The position numbers and the translations under genes are program-made. From Lachnospiraceae bacterium (GTDB lineage Bacteria > Bacillota > Clostridia > Lachnospirales > Lachnospiraceae), in NCBI GenBank assembly GCA_022483465.1, contig JAKVNF010000002.1:372001-436000 (forward strand): a stretch of DNA of 64,000 nt, in the 5' to 3' direction. Shown piece by piece: positions 43,401 to 52,553 of this stretch; within the stretch, counting starts at the first letter, position 1, and each line of letters opens with the position of its first letter. The notes under the pieces are model-generated. The model did no database searches. It saw only the letters and a list, made by a program, of their open reading frames with translations, and was not told the DNA's origin.

Positions 43401-46400
43401 AGCGCAAAACCTATACCAGAATTCTGATTGCCGTCATGACTGCCCAGACGCTCGCCGGGACCATCCCGGCGCCGGTTCTGGCCGCCGCCAGCAGTGATCC
43501 CGCCGCCATCGTGGACAGCGCGGCATCCGCCCTGGCCGCCGCGGTCAGCGACTCCAAGAACGCGGACAAGGCCTCCGAGGCGGCAGAGGAGGGGAGTACC
43601 TCCAACACCGAGGAGGCAGAGAAGGTCACCACGATCCACATCCAGACGGAGGCGGACCTGCGGGAGGCGGCGAAAGCCTGCAGCCTCGACACCTACTCCC
43701 TGGACAAGCTCTACATGCTCGACAACGACATCGCCCTCACCGACGGGGACCTCCAGTTTGCCTCCTTCGGCGGCACCTTTGACGGCCAGGGCCACAAGAT
43801 CACAGGCCTGCACCTGACCGGCAAGCGCGCAAGCGCCGGGCTCTTCCACAAGATCCAGGAGGGAGGCGTCGTCAAGAACCTCTCCGTCTCCGGCACGGTC
43901 TCCGTGACCGGGACCCAGGAGAACACCGGCGGCATCGCCGGCGTCAACGCCGGTACGATCCGCGGCTGCACCTTCACCGGCACGGTGAAGGGAAAGAACC
44001 GGGTGGGCGGCATCGCCGGCTCCAACACCACCACCGGCATCCTGGACAACTGCTCCTCCAAGGGAGAGCTCCAGGGCAAGACCGCCAGCGGCGGCCTTGT
44101 GGGCAACAACGCCGGCATCATCAAGAACTCGACCTCCCAGATGAAGGTCAACGTCCAGTACTCGGATACCACCACGTCCATCGAGGACGTCAGCAACACC
44201 CTCGAGAACATCCTGATGACCGGGGACGTGAACTCCACGGAGAATCTCTCCGCGGTCACCGACACGGGCGGCATCGCCGGCTTCAACTCCGGCCAGATCC
44301 TGTACTGTGAGAACTCCGGCACCATCGGCTACGAGCACGTGGGCTACAACACCGGCGGCATCGCCGGCCGCTCCTCGGGTCTCGTGCGAGGCTGCGCCAA
44401 CAGCGGCTCCATCCTGGGAAGAAAGGACGTGGGCGGCATCATCGGCCAGCAGCAGCCCTACCTCGCCGTGGAGTTTGCCGAGGACGACCTGAAGAAGATC
44501 TCCGACGATCTGGATGACCTCTCGGATCTCTCCGACAGCCTCTTAAACGAGGTCAGCGGACTCTCCGACACGGCCTCAAACTCCGCCTCGAACCTGACCT
44601 CCCTGACAAGGGACGCCAGGAACAACCTGCAGACCATCACGGACCAGGCCCAGACAGACGTCAACAACGCGGCCAATGACCTGGGCGTTGCGCAGAACAC
44701 CCTGAAGAATGTCAACGGCCTTGCCTCCTCCCTCTCGAGCCAGGCGGCGTCCTATGCCGGCACCCTGACAAGCTCCCTGCAGGCCACGGAGCAGGCTTTC
44801 AACGCGGCGGTGGCAAATGCCACGCTCACCGCGAGCGAGCGGGACAGCCTCAAGAAGGCCTATCAGAACGTAAAGTCCGCAACGGCCTCTCTCTCCTCGG
44901 CGGCCTCGGCCCTCACATCCGCGGCCAAGAGCTCCTCGGACACTGTGACCGGCCGGGCCAAGAGCCTTGCCAGCGCCATCGAGGACCTGCAGAGCGCCTC
45001 CAACACCGTGATCCAGGACTACCAGGACCTGCAGAACAAGGTAAAGGATCTGCTGAACACCGACCTCTCTGACTTAGAGAACCAGTCCCAGTCCGCAAAG
45101 GACAATGCCGAGAGCGCGGCCTTTGCGGTTTCCAGCGCCATCGAAGACGCAGCTTCCAACGAGAGCAGCACCGAGAGTCCAGCAGAGGACGCCTCCACAG
45201 AGGAGGAGGCCTCTGACGCAGCTTCCTCCGAGGATTCTTCAAGCACGGCTTCCTCCTCAGAGGATGCGGAGGCAGCTGACACTGCATCCTCTGTATCTTC
45301 CGATGCCGCCCCGGCAGAGAGCGGGGATGTCGCCGAGGACCTCGCCTCTGCGGTGGAGGGCCTCCAGGACAACGTGTCCGATCCAGCCAAGGCCCTGCAG
45401 AACGCGGTGGACAACGCCGCCAACAATGCCGGGAGCTCGGCCCAGGATGGCCTCTCAACTCTCCAGGATGAGGTGAACCAGTTCCTCTCCCAGGACGGTG
45501 GCCTCTCTGACGATGCCATAAACAAGATCCGGGACCAGATCAACGGCACCGGCCTGGACGAGGACACCAAGAAACAGCTTTTGGACCAGCTCGATGCGGC
45601 CTCCGCCGGCCTCGACGACCTGAAAAAGGGCAGTGAGACCGTGAAGTCCGCGATCTCGGGCATCGAGAGCGATGCCTCCACCCTGGGGGACAACAGCGCG
45701 GTGATCCGCACCCAGGTCCAGAAGATGCTGGATGATTTCGACACGATCCGCACGAACATCGACAGCATCGCCTCGACATTGGATAACTACGCGGACCGGA
45801 TTCCGGACTACGCCAATTCCGAGCTGAAGGCCCAGGTGAATGCCCTGGTGAACATCCTGGCAAACGCCCCGGACTTTGACAGCACGATTCAGGAGATCCT
45901 GACGGCTCTCGACGGCATCAGCTTCTCCTTTGACGGGGTCTCCTCCGCGGTCTCCCAGGCATCCGGGAGCCTCTACAGCGATCTGGACGCCATCCTCTCC
46001 GAGATCGACAGCCTCAACAGCAGCGTCACCTCGACCACGGATGCCTCGGTCGCCACGATGAAGCAGATCAACACCAAGTCCCGGGAGATCGCGGACATCC
46101 TGGAGGATCTGTATGACCGGGCGGTGAACGGGAGCGACCAGTCGGACAACATCACGGACACCTCCGACATCAGCGATGCCGACCTGGAGCAGTATACGAC
46201 GGGCCGCACCAGCGCCTGCACGAACACCGGCACCATCGACGCGGACAACAACGTGGGCGGCATCGTCGGCACCATGGGCGTCGAGTACGACCTGGACCCG
46301 GAGCAGGACATCCAGACGGTGGGGAGCGACTCCATCGACTACAGCTTCCTCGCCCGGGCCATCGTGGACAACTGCACGAACCTGGGTGAGGTGACCGGAA

Positions 46401-47641
46401 GGAACAACTACACCGGCGGCGTTGCCGGCCAGGTTTCCATCGGCCTTATCACCGAGAGCGGCAGCTCCGGCGCCGTCAGCGGCACCGACTACGTGGGCGG
46501 CACCGCCGGCTACAGCATCGGCACGATCCGGAACTCCTACGCCAAGTGCGACGCAAGCGGCGGAAAATATGTGGGCGGCATCGCGGGCTACGCGACCACC
46601 CTCACCGACTGCACCTCCATGGTCAACGTGCTGGATTCCACCCAGTACGTGGGCGCCATCGCGGGGTCGGTCCGGGAGCTCGACAAGGACAAGATCTCCG
46701 GCAACGTGTTCGTCTCGGATACGCTCCAGGGCATCGACGGCGTCAGCTACACCGGCATCGCCGAGCCCGTCACCTATGAGGAGGTCATGTCCCAGTCCAC
46801 GGTACCGAAGGCCTTCCGCCAGATGGTCCTGACCTTCCGGGCGGACGATGAGCTCATCCGGAGCGTTCGGGTCTCCTACGGCGGGAGCCTGCAGGCCAAC
46901 CAGATCCCGGACATCCCGGAGAAGGACGGCTTCTACGGCACCTGGAGCAAGACCGACTTCACCGACATCACCTCCGATGAGGTGGTGACGGCCCAGTACG
47001 AGCGGGTTGTGACGCTGCTTCCGGGCGACCGGCAGCGGGGCCACGTCACCTTCCTGTTTGCGGAGGGGAGCTTCCGGCAGGGCGACACGATGCACGTCGC
47101 GGCCGTGGATGCCGGAGACGGGGAGGCAGAGCGCTGGCAGGTGACCCTGCCGGATGACGCGAACACCAGCCACACCTTCCGGTTCCTCGCGCCCGGCAAG
47201 ACCACCGACGCAAAGCTCTACCTGGTGGACGAGTCGACCGGAAAGAAGACGCTCCTTGACACCGACACGATGGGAGAGTACCTCACCTTCACGGCAGACG
47301 GCACCTCCTTCACCTTTGCCTGCGAACTTCCCACCCGCTTTGGCGGCGGACTTTTCGCAGCAGCAGGCGGCGGGGCCGCCGTCCTGGTCCTTTTGCTGCT
47401 TCTCCTTCGCAGAAGGAAAAAGCGCAGGGCAAAGGCACGGGCAGCGAAGGCAGCTGCCACTACAGAGACCGCTTCCACTTCTTCGGATGAGCCCGAAGAC
47501 GCCGCGGAAGCCTCGGACGGCGAAACAGCGGAGGAGACTCCCGGCGAGTCCGCCAACAAGGCGGCGGATCCCGGGAAGGCACAAGAGCCTTCCGGAGATG
47601 CTGCAAACCCCTCCGATTCCAACGACAACGAAAACGCATGA
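43397..47641 (+). CDS. Large GLUG-repeat surface protein coupled to the MMPL protein
   Basis: 1414 aa. Signal peptide (about 1-29), then GLUG-type repeats (GGIAGVNAG, VGGIAGSNT, GGLVGNNAG, GGIAGFNSG, GGIAGRSSG), about 125-350. A very long helical, Ser/Ala/Asp-rich coiled-coil region (about 355-920) includes an acidic low-complexity stretch near 580-640. A second GLUG cluster (VGGIVGTMG, TGGVAGQVS, VGGTAGYSI, VGGIAGYAT, about 950-1080) and a beta-rich part follow, then one C-terminal membrane helix (about 1315-1335) and a charged cytoplasmic tail. It is therefore anchored by its C-terminus with most of it outside. No LPXTG. Confidence 0.82.
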   Translation: MKRKTYTRILIAVMTAQTLAGTIPAPVLAAASSDPAAIVDSAASALAAAVSDSKNADKASEAAEEGSTSNTEEAEKVTTIHIQTEADLREAAKACSLDTYSLDKLYMLDNDIALTDGDLQFASFGGTFDGQGHKITGLHLTGKRASAGLFHKIQEGGVVKNLSVSGTVSVTGTQENTGGIAGVNAGTIRGCTFTGTVKGKNRVGGIAGSNTTTGILDNCSSKGELQGKTASGGLVGNNAGIIKNSTSQMKVNVQYSDTTTSIEDVSNTLENILMTGDVNSTENLSAVTDTGGIAGFNSGQILYCENSGTIGYEHVGYNTGGIAGRSSGLVRGCANSGSILGRKDVGGIIGQQQPYLAVEFAEDDLKKISDDLDDLSDLSDSLLNEVSGLSDTASNSASNLTSLTRDARNNLQTITDQAQTDVNNAANDLGVAQNTLKNVNGLASSLSSQAASYAGTLTSSLQATEQAFNAAVANATLTASERDSLKKAYQNVKSATASLSSAASALTSAAKSSSDTVTGRAKSLASAIEDLQSASNTVIQDYQDLQNKVKDLLNTDLSDLENQSQSAKDNAESAAFAVSSAIEDAASNESSTESPAEDASTEEEASDAASSEDSSSTASSSEDAEAADTASSVSSDAAPAESGDVAEDLASAVEGLQDNVSDPAKALQNAVDNAANNAGSSAQDGLSTLQDEVNQFLSQDGGLSDDAINKIRDQINGTGLDEDTKKQLLDQLDAASAGLDDLKKGSETVKSAISGIESDASTLGDNSAVIRTQVQKMLDDFDTIRTNIDSIASTLDNYADRIPDYANSELKAQVNALVNILANAPDFDSTIQEILTALDGISFSFDGVSSAVSQASGSLYSDLDAILSEIDSLNSSVTSTTDASVATMKQINTKSREIADILEDLYDRAVNGSDQSDNITDTSDISDADLEQYTTGRTSACTNTGTIDADNNVGGIVGTMGVEYDLDPEQDIQTVGSDSIDYSFLARAIVDNCTNLGEVTGRNNYTGGVAGQVSIGLITESGSSGAVSGTDYVGGTAGYSIGTIRNSYAKCDASGGKYVGGIAGYATTLTDCTSMVNVLDSTQYVGAIAGSVRELDKDKISGNVFVSDTLQGIDGVSYTGIAEPVTYEEVMSQSTVPKAFRQMVLTFRADDELIRSVRVSYGGSLQANQIPDIPEKDGFYGTWSKTDFTDITSDEVVTAQYERVVTLLPGDRQRGHVTFLFAEGSFRQGDTMHVAAVDAGDGEAERWQVTLPDDANTSHTFRFLAPGKTTDAKLYLVDESTGKKTLLDTDTMGEYLTFTADGTSFTFACELPTRFGGGLFAAAGGGAAVLVLLLLLLRRRKKRRAKARAAKAAATTETASTSSDEPEDAAEASDGETAEETPGESANKAADPGKAQEPSGDAANPSDSNDNENA

Positions 47642-47646
47642 CCCGC

Positions 47647-47685
47647 AAGGGCACCTGTCGGCACAGCCGGCGGGTGCCCTTTTTT
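47647..47685 (+). terminator. Terminator after the GLUG protein gene
   Basis: AGGGCACC (47648-47655) pairs with GGTGCCCT (47673-47680), with an additional inner CGGC/GCCG pairing, followed by TTTTTT. Confidence 0.88.
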
Positions 47686-47768
47686 GGCGCAAACTGCGCA
47701 AGCTCTAGCCACCTGATGCCCCCAGGTAATGATAGGACCCGAAGACACTTGTGTTATAGTGAAGACGA

Positions 47769-47786
47769 TTGACTAGGTATAGTCAA
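47769..47786. promoter_or_regulatory. Palindromic operator-like site before the GGDEF gene
   Basis: TTGACTA (47769-47775), GGTA, TAGTCAA (47780-47786): a perfect 7+7 palindrome. A -10-like TATAGT lies just upstream at about 47753-47758, so a protein bound here would cover the transcription start. Confidence 0.5.
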
Positions 47787-47801
47787 AAGAAGGGACGTGT
47801 T

Positions 47802-48422
47802 GTGGCTACTGTGTCGATGGAAGAAAGCAACTGGGATCCGGAGGAACTGCACCGGCTCTACGATGCGATGACGATCGGCGTCTGCATCGTGGACCGGACG
47901 AAAAAGGAGCGCATCCTGTTTGTGAACAAGAGAACCCTTGCGCTCTACAACTGCGGGAGTGAGGCGGCCTTTCTCGACCTGACCGGGGGCAAGTTTGCCG
48001 GCATGACGATGGAAGAGGATCTCTCGCTGGCAAGCGCCAGGGGAAGCCGGCAGAACTTCTTCACTCTGGAGGTCCAGTACCTGACAAGCTCCCACGACAC
48101 CCGGGGACACGAGGCGGGGGATGCGCTGATCTGCACGATCGCCGAGATCCTGCTTCGCTTCTCGGACAAGGAACACGTCTTCCGCATGGGCGGGGACGAG
48201 TTTCTCCTCATCGAGGAGGGCATGGACGAAGCCGGGGCGCGGGACCTTGTGAAGGAGATCCAGAACGTCTGCGCCGCCCGGGGCTGCAGCATCGCCCTGG
48301 GGTATACCGTGCACACGGGGCCCCTGGACGACATCGACGCGGTGCTGCGCCGCGCCGACCAGGCGATGTACCGGGACAAGGCAAAAAGCCTCCACCGGCG
48401 AAGCACGGATCCGAAAGAATAA
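47802..48422 (+). pseudogene. PAS-GGDEF protein with internal deletion
   Basis: 206 aa from GTG 47802 (AAGAAGGGA upstream). A PAS-like start (MTIGVCIVDRTKKERILFVNKRTLALYN) runs into SSHDTRGHEAGDALICTIAEIL and FRMGGDEFLLIEE, i.e. the second half of a diguanylate cyclase with intact GGDEF. Missing are the DPLTG segment and the first strand with the metal-binding Asp, about 60 residues, so the cyclase should be dead even though the frame is open. It may still bind GTP or c-di-GMP. Alternative call: CDS of a small degenerate GGDEF protein. Confidence 0.7.
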
Positions 48423-48429
48423 GACAGGA

Positions 48430-48456
48430 CGGATGGCAAGTCCATCCGCCTTTTTT
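48430..48456 (+). terminator. Terminator after the GGDEF gene
   Basis: CGGATGG (48430-48436) pairs with CCATCCG (48442-48448), then CC and TTTTTT. Confidence 0.88.
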
Positions 48457-48523
48457 GCGCCCGCCAATTTCCCGCATGGTAAGATGGGAGGGAGGGCCGC
48501 AGAGCCGGCCCAGGAGGCTTCCC

Positions 48524-49381
48524 ATGAAAAAATACCTATGGCTGGATCAGCTGCAGGAGGGGGAGATGCTCTACCACTACACCAAGTGTGCCGCGGCGGC
48601 CAGCATCCTGCAGTCCCGCACCCTTTATGCGACGAAGAGCAGCTTTCTGAACGACTCCAACGAGATGGGCTTCATCCTCCACGTGGCCCAGAAGGTCATC
48701 GGGGAGGTGCCGAGCAGGAAGTGGCAGAATCTCCTGCTCAAGGAGCTCACCGAGACCATGGAGGACTTTCGCCGGCACGACAACTACGTGCTCTCCCTCT
48801 CCCTGGAGGGGGACTCCATCACCCTCTGGTCCGAATTCGGGGAGGAGACGGGCTACAACCTGGCCTTTGACGGGGCAGAGCTTCTGCACTGCATCGAGGA
48901 GCACCACAGGATCGCCTGCCACGGCCGGGTCCTCTACGGGAAAAAGCAACAGGAGGAGATCCTGCGCACCCTCCTCTTCACCATTCTTCCGGGAAGGATC
49001 GGCCTTCCCTTTGCGGAGATCATGAGCCTTGCCGCCGAGGAGAAGGACACGGCCCCCTTCACCCAGCTCTGCCGGAAGTTCGGCAACGCCCTGGGGGTGT
49101 ACGCCCTCTTTTTCAAGCAGGAGGAGTTCCAGGCGGAGCGGGAGTACCGCTGCGTCTTTCGGCCAAAGAGCCCAGAGGAGGTGAAGTTCCGGGTCAAGGA
49201 CGGGTTCCTGCTGCCGTATCTGTCCATCCGCGTCGCGGACGAGACGATCCTCCCCGTCCGGAAGATCACCGTCGCCCCGAAAAACCACGTGGACCTTGCG
49301 AGGAAGGGGATGCTCCTCTACACGAGATCCCTTGGGTACGACACCGAGGTGGTGCTCTCGAACTTAAAGCTCCGCTACTAG
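48524..49381 (+). CDS. DUF2971 domain-containing protein
   Basis: 285 aa. LYHYTKCAAAASILQSRTLYATKSSFLNDSNEM, LSLEGDSITLWSEFGEETGYNLAFD and FQAEREYRCVFRPK are the recognisable DUF2971 elements (the Y-H-Y-T start and the W-x-x-Y-x-x-x-x-G-[YF] region, reminiscent of ADP-ribosyltransferase-like folds). Function unknown. Soluble. ATG 48524 with CAGGAGG upstream. Flanked by degraded genes, but itself intact. Confidence 0.85.
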   Translation: MKKYLWLDQLQEGEMLYHYTKCAAAASILQSRTLYATKSSFLNDSNEMGFILHVAQKVIGEVPSRKWQNLLLKELTETMEDFRRHDNYVLSLSLEGDSITLWSEFGEETGYNLAFDGAELLHCIEEHHRIACHGRVLYGKKQQEEILRTLLFTILPGRIGLPFAEIMSLAAEEKDTAPFTQLCRKFGNALGVYALFFKQEEFQAEREYRCVFRPKSPEEVKFRVKDGFLLPYLSIRVADETILPVRKITVAPKNHVDLARKGMLLYTRSLGYDTEVVLSNLKLRY

Positions 49382-49404
49382 ACGCCGGGAGAGAAGGAAT
49401 AGGA

Positions 49405-49898
49405 GTGATCAGATTCTGCGGTATCAGGCCTTTCCCTACCGCCCGGAAAAGCCCTTTGTCCTCTACGACGTGCCGGCAAGGCTCGACCGGGACATCCGGG
49501 ACAGCTCCTGCCGCACTGGCACGATGAGCTGGAGATCGCCAGGATCTTTCAGGGGCACAACATCCACGACATCTCGGGCCATCGGTACCTGAGTAAGCCC
49601 GGGACCCTTGTCATCACCAACTGCGAGAGCGTCCACAAGATCATCCCGGTGGAGGAGGAACTCTCGGAAGGGCCGCGGCGGTCGATCATCCTGCTCGTCA
49701 GCCGGGACTTTCATACCAGGTTCTTCCCCGAGTACCCGGGGAAGATCCGGTTTTGCAGCATCCTGGAGGACGCGCCGAAGGAGATCAAAGACCTTCTCAT
49801 ACGTCTTGCCGCGTACAGCAAAGAGGATGCGGGGAAGCCCTATGCCCACCTTGCGGCGGAGGGGCTCTTGCTGGAGCTTCTGTTTTTGCTCTGTTCTT
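49405..49898 (+). pseudogene. AraC-type regulator, sensor domain only, frameshifted
   Basis: One frame gives DQILRYQAFPYRPEKPFVLYDV, then a shift near 49505 leads to LPHWHDELEIARIFQGHN, GTLVITNCESVHKIIPV and LVSRDFHTRFFPEYPGKIRFC. This is the cupin-like sensor domain typical of AraC regulators (HWHDE-E motif). The C-terminal helix-turn-helix domain is absent; at about 49899 the sequence changes to an esterase tail in another frame. Confidence 0.78.
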
Positions 49899-50110
49899 GC
49901 GCGGGGGAACCTGCCAAAGTTCTACCTTGCCTGCGGGACAGAGGATGTCCTCCTCGGTGTGAACCGGTCCTTCCGCGACGTTTTGAGAGAGGGCGGCGCC
50001 GACGTGGCCTATGTCGAGGAGTCCGGCGGCCATGACCGGGATTTCTGGAACCGGCAGATCCAAGAGGCCCTGGACCGGCTCCCTCTGGATGCCGCCAAGG
50101 AGGGCATCAG
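49899..50110 (+). pseudogene. C-terminal remnant of an esterase-family protein
   Basis: Reads LPKFYLACGTEDVLLGVNRSFRDVL..., GADVAYVEESGGHDRDFWNRQIQEALDRLPL, the C-terminal Asp and His region of the tributyrin esterase/CE1-like alpha/beta hydrolases (catalytic Asp in CGTEDVL, His in GGHDRDFW). The first two thirds of the protein are missing; a deletion has fused it to the AraC remnant. Confidence 0.78.
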
Positions 50111-50157
50111 CAGCGGCCATGTCACAGGAAACCAAAAACTCCATACCAGCGCTTTCA

Positions 50158-50216
50158 CCCTCCCGGTGCACCGGCACCGGGAGGGATTTTTATTCTCTTT
50201 CCCCATATGCTACAAT
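50158..50216 (+). terminator. Strong terminator, followed by a -10 for the next operon
   Basis: CCCTCCCGGTGC (50158-50169) pairs perfectly with GCACCGGGAGGG (50174-50185), then ATTTTTATT. A -10 TACAAT (50211-50216) lies 42 bp before ATG 50258; its -35 is poor. Confidence 0.85.
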
Positions 50217-50257
50217 GGTGATCTGCAGAGAATGCTCCTAAAACCTGGGGGTGCGGG

Positions 50258-52159
50258 ATGATCATCTACAACGGGACAAAAGCACAGTTTGAGCAGGACG
50301 TGGACGCGGATGTGCTGGAGGAAAAGCTCGATGCGGCGGTCCGGGAAAAGCTCCACCGAAGGACCGGCCCCTCGGAGCTTGCCTCCTGGAAGAACTCCTC
50401 CCAGTTCATGTACCGGGTGCTGGCAAAGAGCAGCCTCCCCGCGGACGCGGGCGTTGCCCTGGAGTACAACATTCCCCAGACCGCAAAGCGCATCGACTAC
50501 CTGATCACCGGGTACGGCCCGGATGAGAAGGAGAACGTCGTCATCATCGAGCTCAAGCAGTGGTCGGCCCTCTCGGCGATCCCCGGGCGGGACTGCACGG
50601 TGTGCACCTTCCTCGGCGGGAGCCTGGTGGCAACGGTCCACCCCTCCTACCAGGCCCAGTCCTACGCGGACTTTATCTACGACTACAACGTGGCGGTGCG
50701 GGAAAACCGGATCGGCCTTCACCCCTGCGCCTACCTGCACAACTACGAGCGGGCAGACCACGACGATCCCTTGGACAGCCCCCAGTACCGGGCCTATACC
50801 GACAAGGCCCCCGCCTTTACGATGCACCAGGCGCCGGCCCTTCGCGCCTACATCGAGCGGTTCATCCGGATCGGGGACCGAAAGAAGGTCCTCTACGACA
50901 TCGAGAACGGGCAGATCCTCCCCTCGAAGAGCCTCCAGGACGAGCTCGCCGCGATGCTCCGGGGCAAGAAGGAGTTCACCCTGATCGACGACCAGATGGT
51001 CGCCTTTGAGGAAATCCTGGAGGCCGCAAGAAAGTGCCAGCAGGACGGGAAAAAGCGGACCCTCATCGTGGAGGGCGGGCCAGGCACCGGAAAGACCGTC
51101 ATCGCGATGAACCTCCTCTCCGCCCTGACAGGAGAGGGGCAGTACGTGATCTACGCCTCCAAGAACGCAGCGCCCCGGAACGTCTACCTCGAGAAGCTGA
51201 CCGCCGGGGGCTTTCGAAAGACCAGCGTCCAAAACATGTTCAAGGGCTCCGGCTCCTTTGTGGACACCCAGGAAAACGCCGTGGGCACGATCCTCTGCGA
51301 TGAGGCCCACCGGCTCAATGAAAAGAGCGGCATGTACCACAACCAGGGCACAAATCAGATCTGGGAGATCATCCGCGCGGCAAAATGCAGCGTCTTCTTT
51401 CTCGACGAGTCCCAGCGGGTGACGGTCCTTGACATCGGCTCCCGGGAGGAGATCGAGAAGTGGGCCAAGAAGGAGGGGAGCGAGGTTTCTCATCTGTCCC
51501 TGTCCTCCCAGTTTCGCTGCAACGGCTCGGATGGGTACCTCGCCTTTCTCGACGACGTGCTGGAGATTCGAGAGACTGCCAATCCCACCCTTTCGGGGAT
51601 CGACTACGACTTTCGGGTGGTGGACGATCCCAACACCTTGCTGGAGCTGATCTTTCAAAAGAACGATGAGGGCGGCCGAAACCGCTCCCGGATCATCGCG
51701 GGCTACTGCTGGGAGTGGCCGGCAAAGGAGAAGGCAAACCCCGACTACCCCGACATCGTGATCCAAAAGAACAACCGCGGGGAGGACATCGACTTTGGCA
51801 TGAGCTGGAACTTAAGCTCCAGCTCCACCTACGCCATCGACCCCGACTCGGTGCACCAGGCGGGCTGCATCCACACGACCCAGGGCCTCGAGTTCGACTA
51901 CGTGGGCGTCATCATCGGAGACGACCTCCGGTTTGAAAACGGGCATGTCATCACGGATGTCTCGAAGCGGGCAAGGTCCGACCAGTCGGTGAAGGGCCTC
52001 AAAAAGATGGCAAAGACCGATCCCGAAAAAGCCAAAAAGCTCGGGGATGCCATCGTCCGCAACACCTACCGGACGATCCTCTCCCGGGGCATGAAGGGCT
52101 GCTTTGTGTACTGCACCGACGCCGCGCTGGCAGAGCACCTCAAAGAGCGGCTCGGATAA
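50258..52159 (+). CDS. DUF2075 (Schlafen group-3-like) nuclease-helicase protein
   Basis: 633 aa. The N-terminal third has a PD-(D/E)XK-like nuclease pattern (RIDYLITGYG...VVIIELKQW: D, then E-x-K). The C-terminal two thirds are a superfamily-1-like ATPase: Walker A GGPGTGKT (residues 273-280), Walker B ILCDEAHR, and the late helicase motif HTTQGLEFDYVGVIIG. These are hallmarks of DUF2075 proteins. Role in DNA/RNA processing or defence is not established. First gene of an eight-gene run; 9 bp before the MazG-like gene. Confidence 0.88.
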   Translation: MIIYNGTKAQFEQDVDADVLEEKLDAAVREKLHRRTGPSELASWKNSSQFMYRVLAKSSLPADAGVALEYNIPQTAKRIDYLITGYGPDEKENVVIIELKQWSALSAIPGRDCTVCTFLGGSLVATVHPSYQAQSYADFIYDYNVAVRENRIGLHPCAYLHNYERADHDDPLDSPQYRAYTDKAPAFTMHQAPALRAYIERFIRIGDRKKVLYDIENGQILPSKSLQDELAAMLRGKKEFTLIDDQMVAFEEILEAARKCQQDGKKRTLIVEGGPGTGKTVIAMNLLSALTGEGQYVIYASKNAAPRNVYLEKLTAGGFRKTSVQNMFKGSGSFVDTQENAVGTILCDEAHRLNEKSGMYHNQGTNQIWEIIRAAKCSVFFLDESQRVTVLDIGSREEIEKWAKKEGSEVSHLSLSSQFRCNGSDGYLAFLDDVLEIRETANPTLSGIDYDFRVVDDPNTLLELIFQKNDEGGRNRSRIIAGYCWEWPAKEKANPDYPDIVIQKNNRGEDIDFGMSWNLSSSSTYAIDPDSVHQAGCIHTTQGLEFDYVGVIIGDDLRFENGHVITDVSKRARSDQSVKGLKKMAKTDPEKAKKLGDAIVRNTYRTILSRGMKGCFVYCTDAALAEHLKERLG

Positions 52160-52168
52160 GGAGACAAG

Positions 52169-52531
52169 ATGGACAACAACAGCACGATCCGGGAATGCAT
52201 GGACCTCGTGAAGGACTTCTGCGATGCGCGGGACTGGGAACCGTTTCACGGGCCCAAGGACCTTGCGATCGGCATCAGCACCGAGGCGGGAGAGCTCCTG
52301 GAGAACTTCCGCTTCAAGAGCGAAAACGAGTGCCGGGCTCTTATGGGGGACCCCGCCCGGAGGGAGGAGATCGAGGAGGAGCTCTCCGACGTCTTCTACT
52401 TTGTGCTTCGCTTTGCCCAGACAAACGACATCGATCTGGGCAAGGCCCTTTGCCGCAAGGTGGCAGAGGATGGGGAGAAGTACCCGGTGGAAAAGGCCCG
52501 CGGAAAAAATCTCAAGTACTCGGAATTTTGA
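52169..52531 (+). CDS. MazG-like nucleotide pyrophosphohydrolase
   Basis: 120 aa. The metal-binding pattern E-x-x-E ... E-x-x-D is visible: GISTEAGELLENF and EIEEELSDVFYFVLRFA. It should hydrolyse (d)NTPs to monophosphates, a house-cleaning role; short single-domain size resembles the RS21-C6/MazG-like group. Start ATG with AAGGAGAC upstream. No relation to the MazE/MazF toxin system. Confidence 0.9.
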   Translation: MDNNSTIRECMDLVKDFCDARDWEPFHGPKDLAIGISTEAGELLENFRFKSENECRALMGDPARREEIEEELSDVFYFVLRFAQTNDIDLGKALCRKVAEDGEKYPVEKARGKNLKYSEF

Positions 52532-52553
52532 TCATTTCAGAAAGGAAGACATC

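Noticed and set aside
45455-47701. 748-aa open frame on the minus strand
   Set aside because: It is antisense to the GLUG protein, is rich in Gly/Val/Asp/His/Arg with no domain, and arises from third-position GC bias. The same applies to the long minus-strand frames at 20600-22183, 3505-4542, 18869-20023, 23265-24686 and 50210-51766.
48524-52159. Phage-defence island (DUF2971 plus DUF2075 nuclease-helicase)
   Set aside because: The two genes belong to different transcription units separated by pseudogenes, and DUF2075 is followed by housekeeping-type genes; neither family name alone supports a defence call.
52169-52531. MazEF toxin-antitoxin component
   Set aside because: The E-x-x-E/E-x-x-D pattern is that of MazG-type pyrophosphohydrolases; no toxin or antitoxin gene is adjacent.
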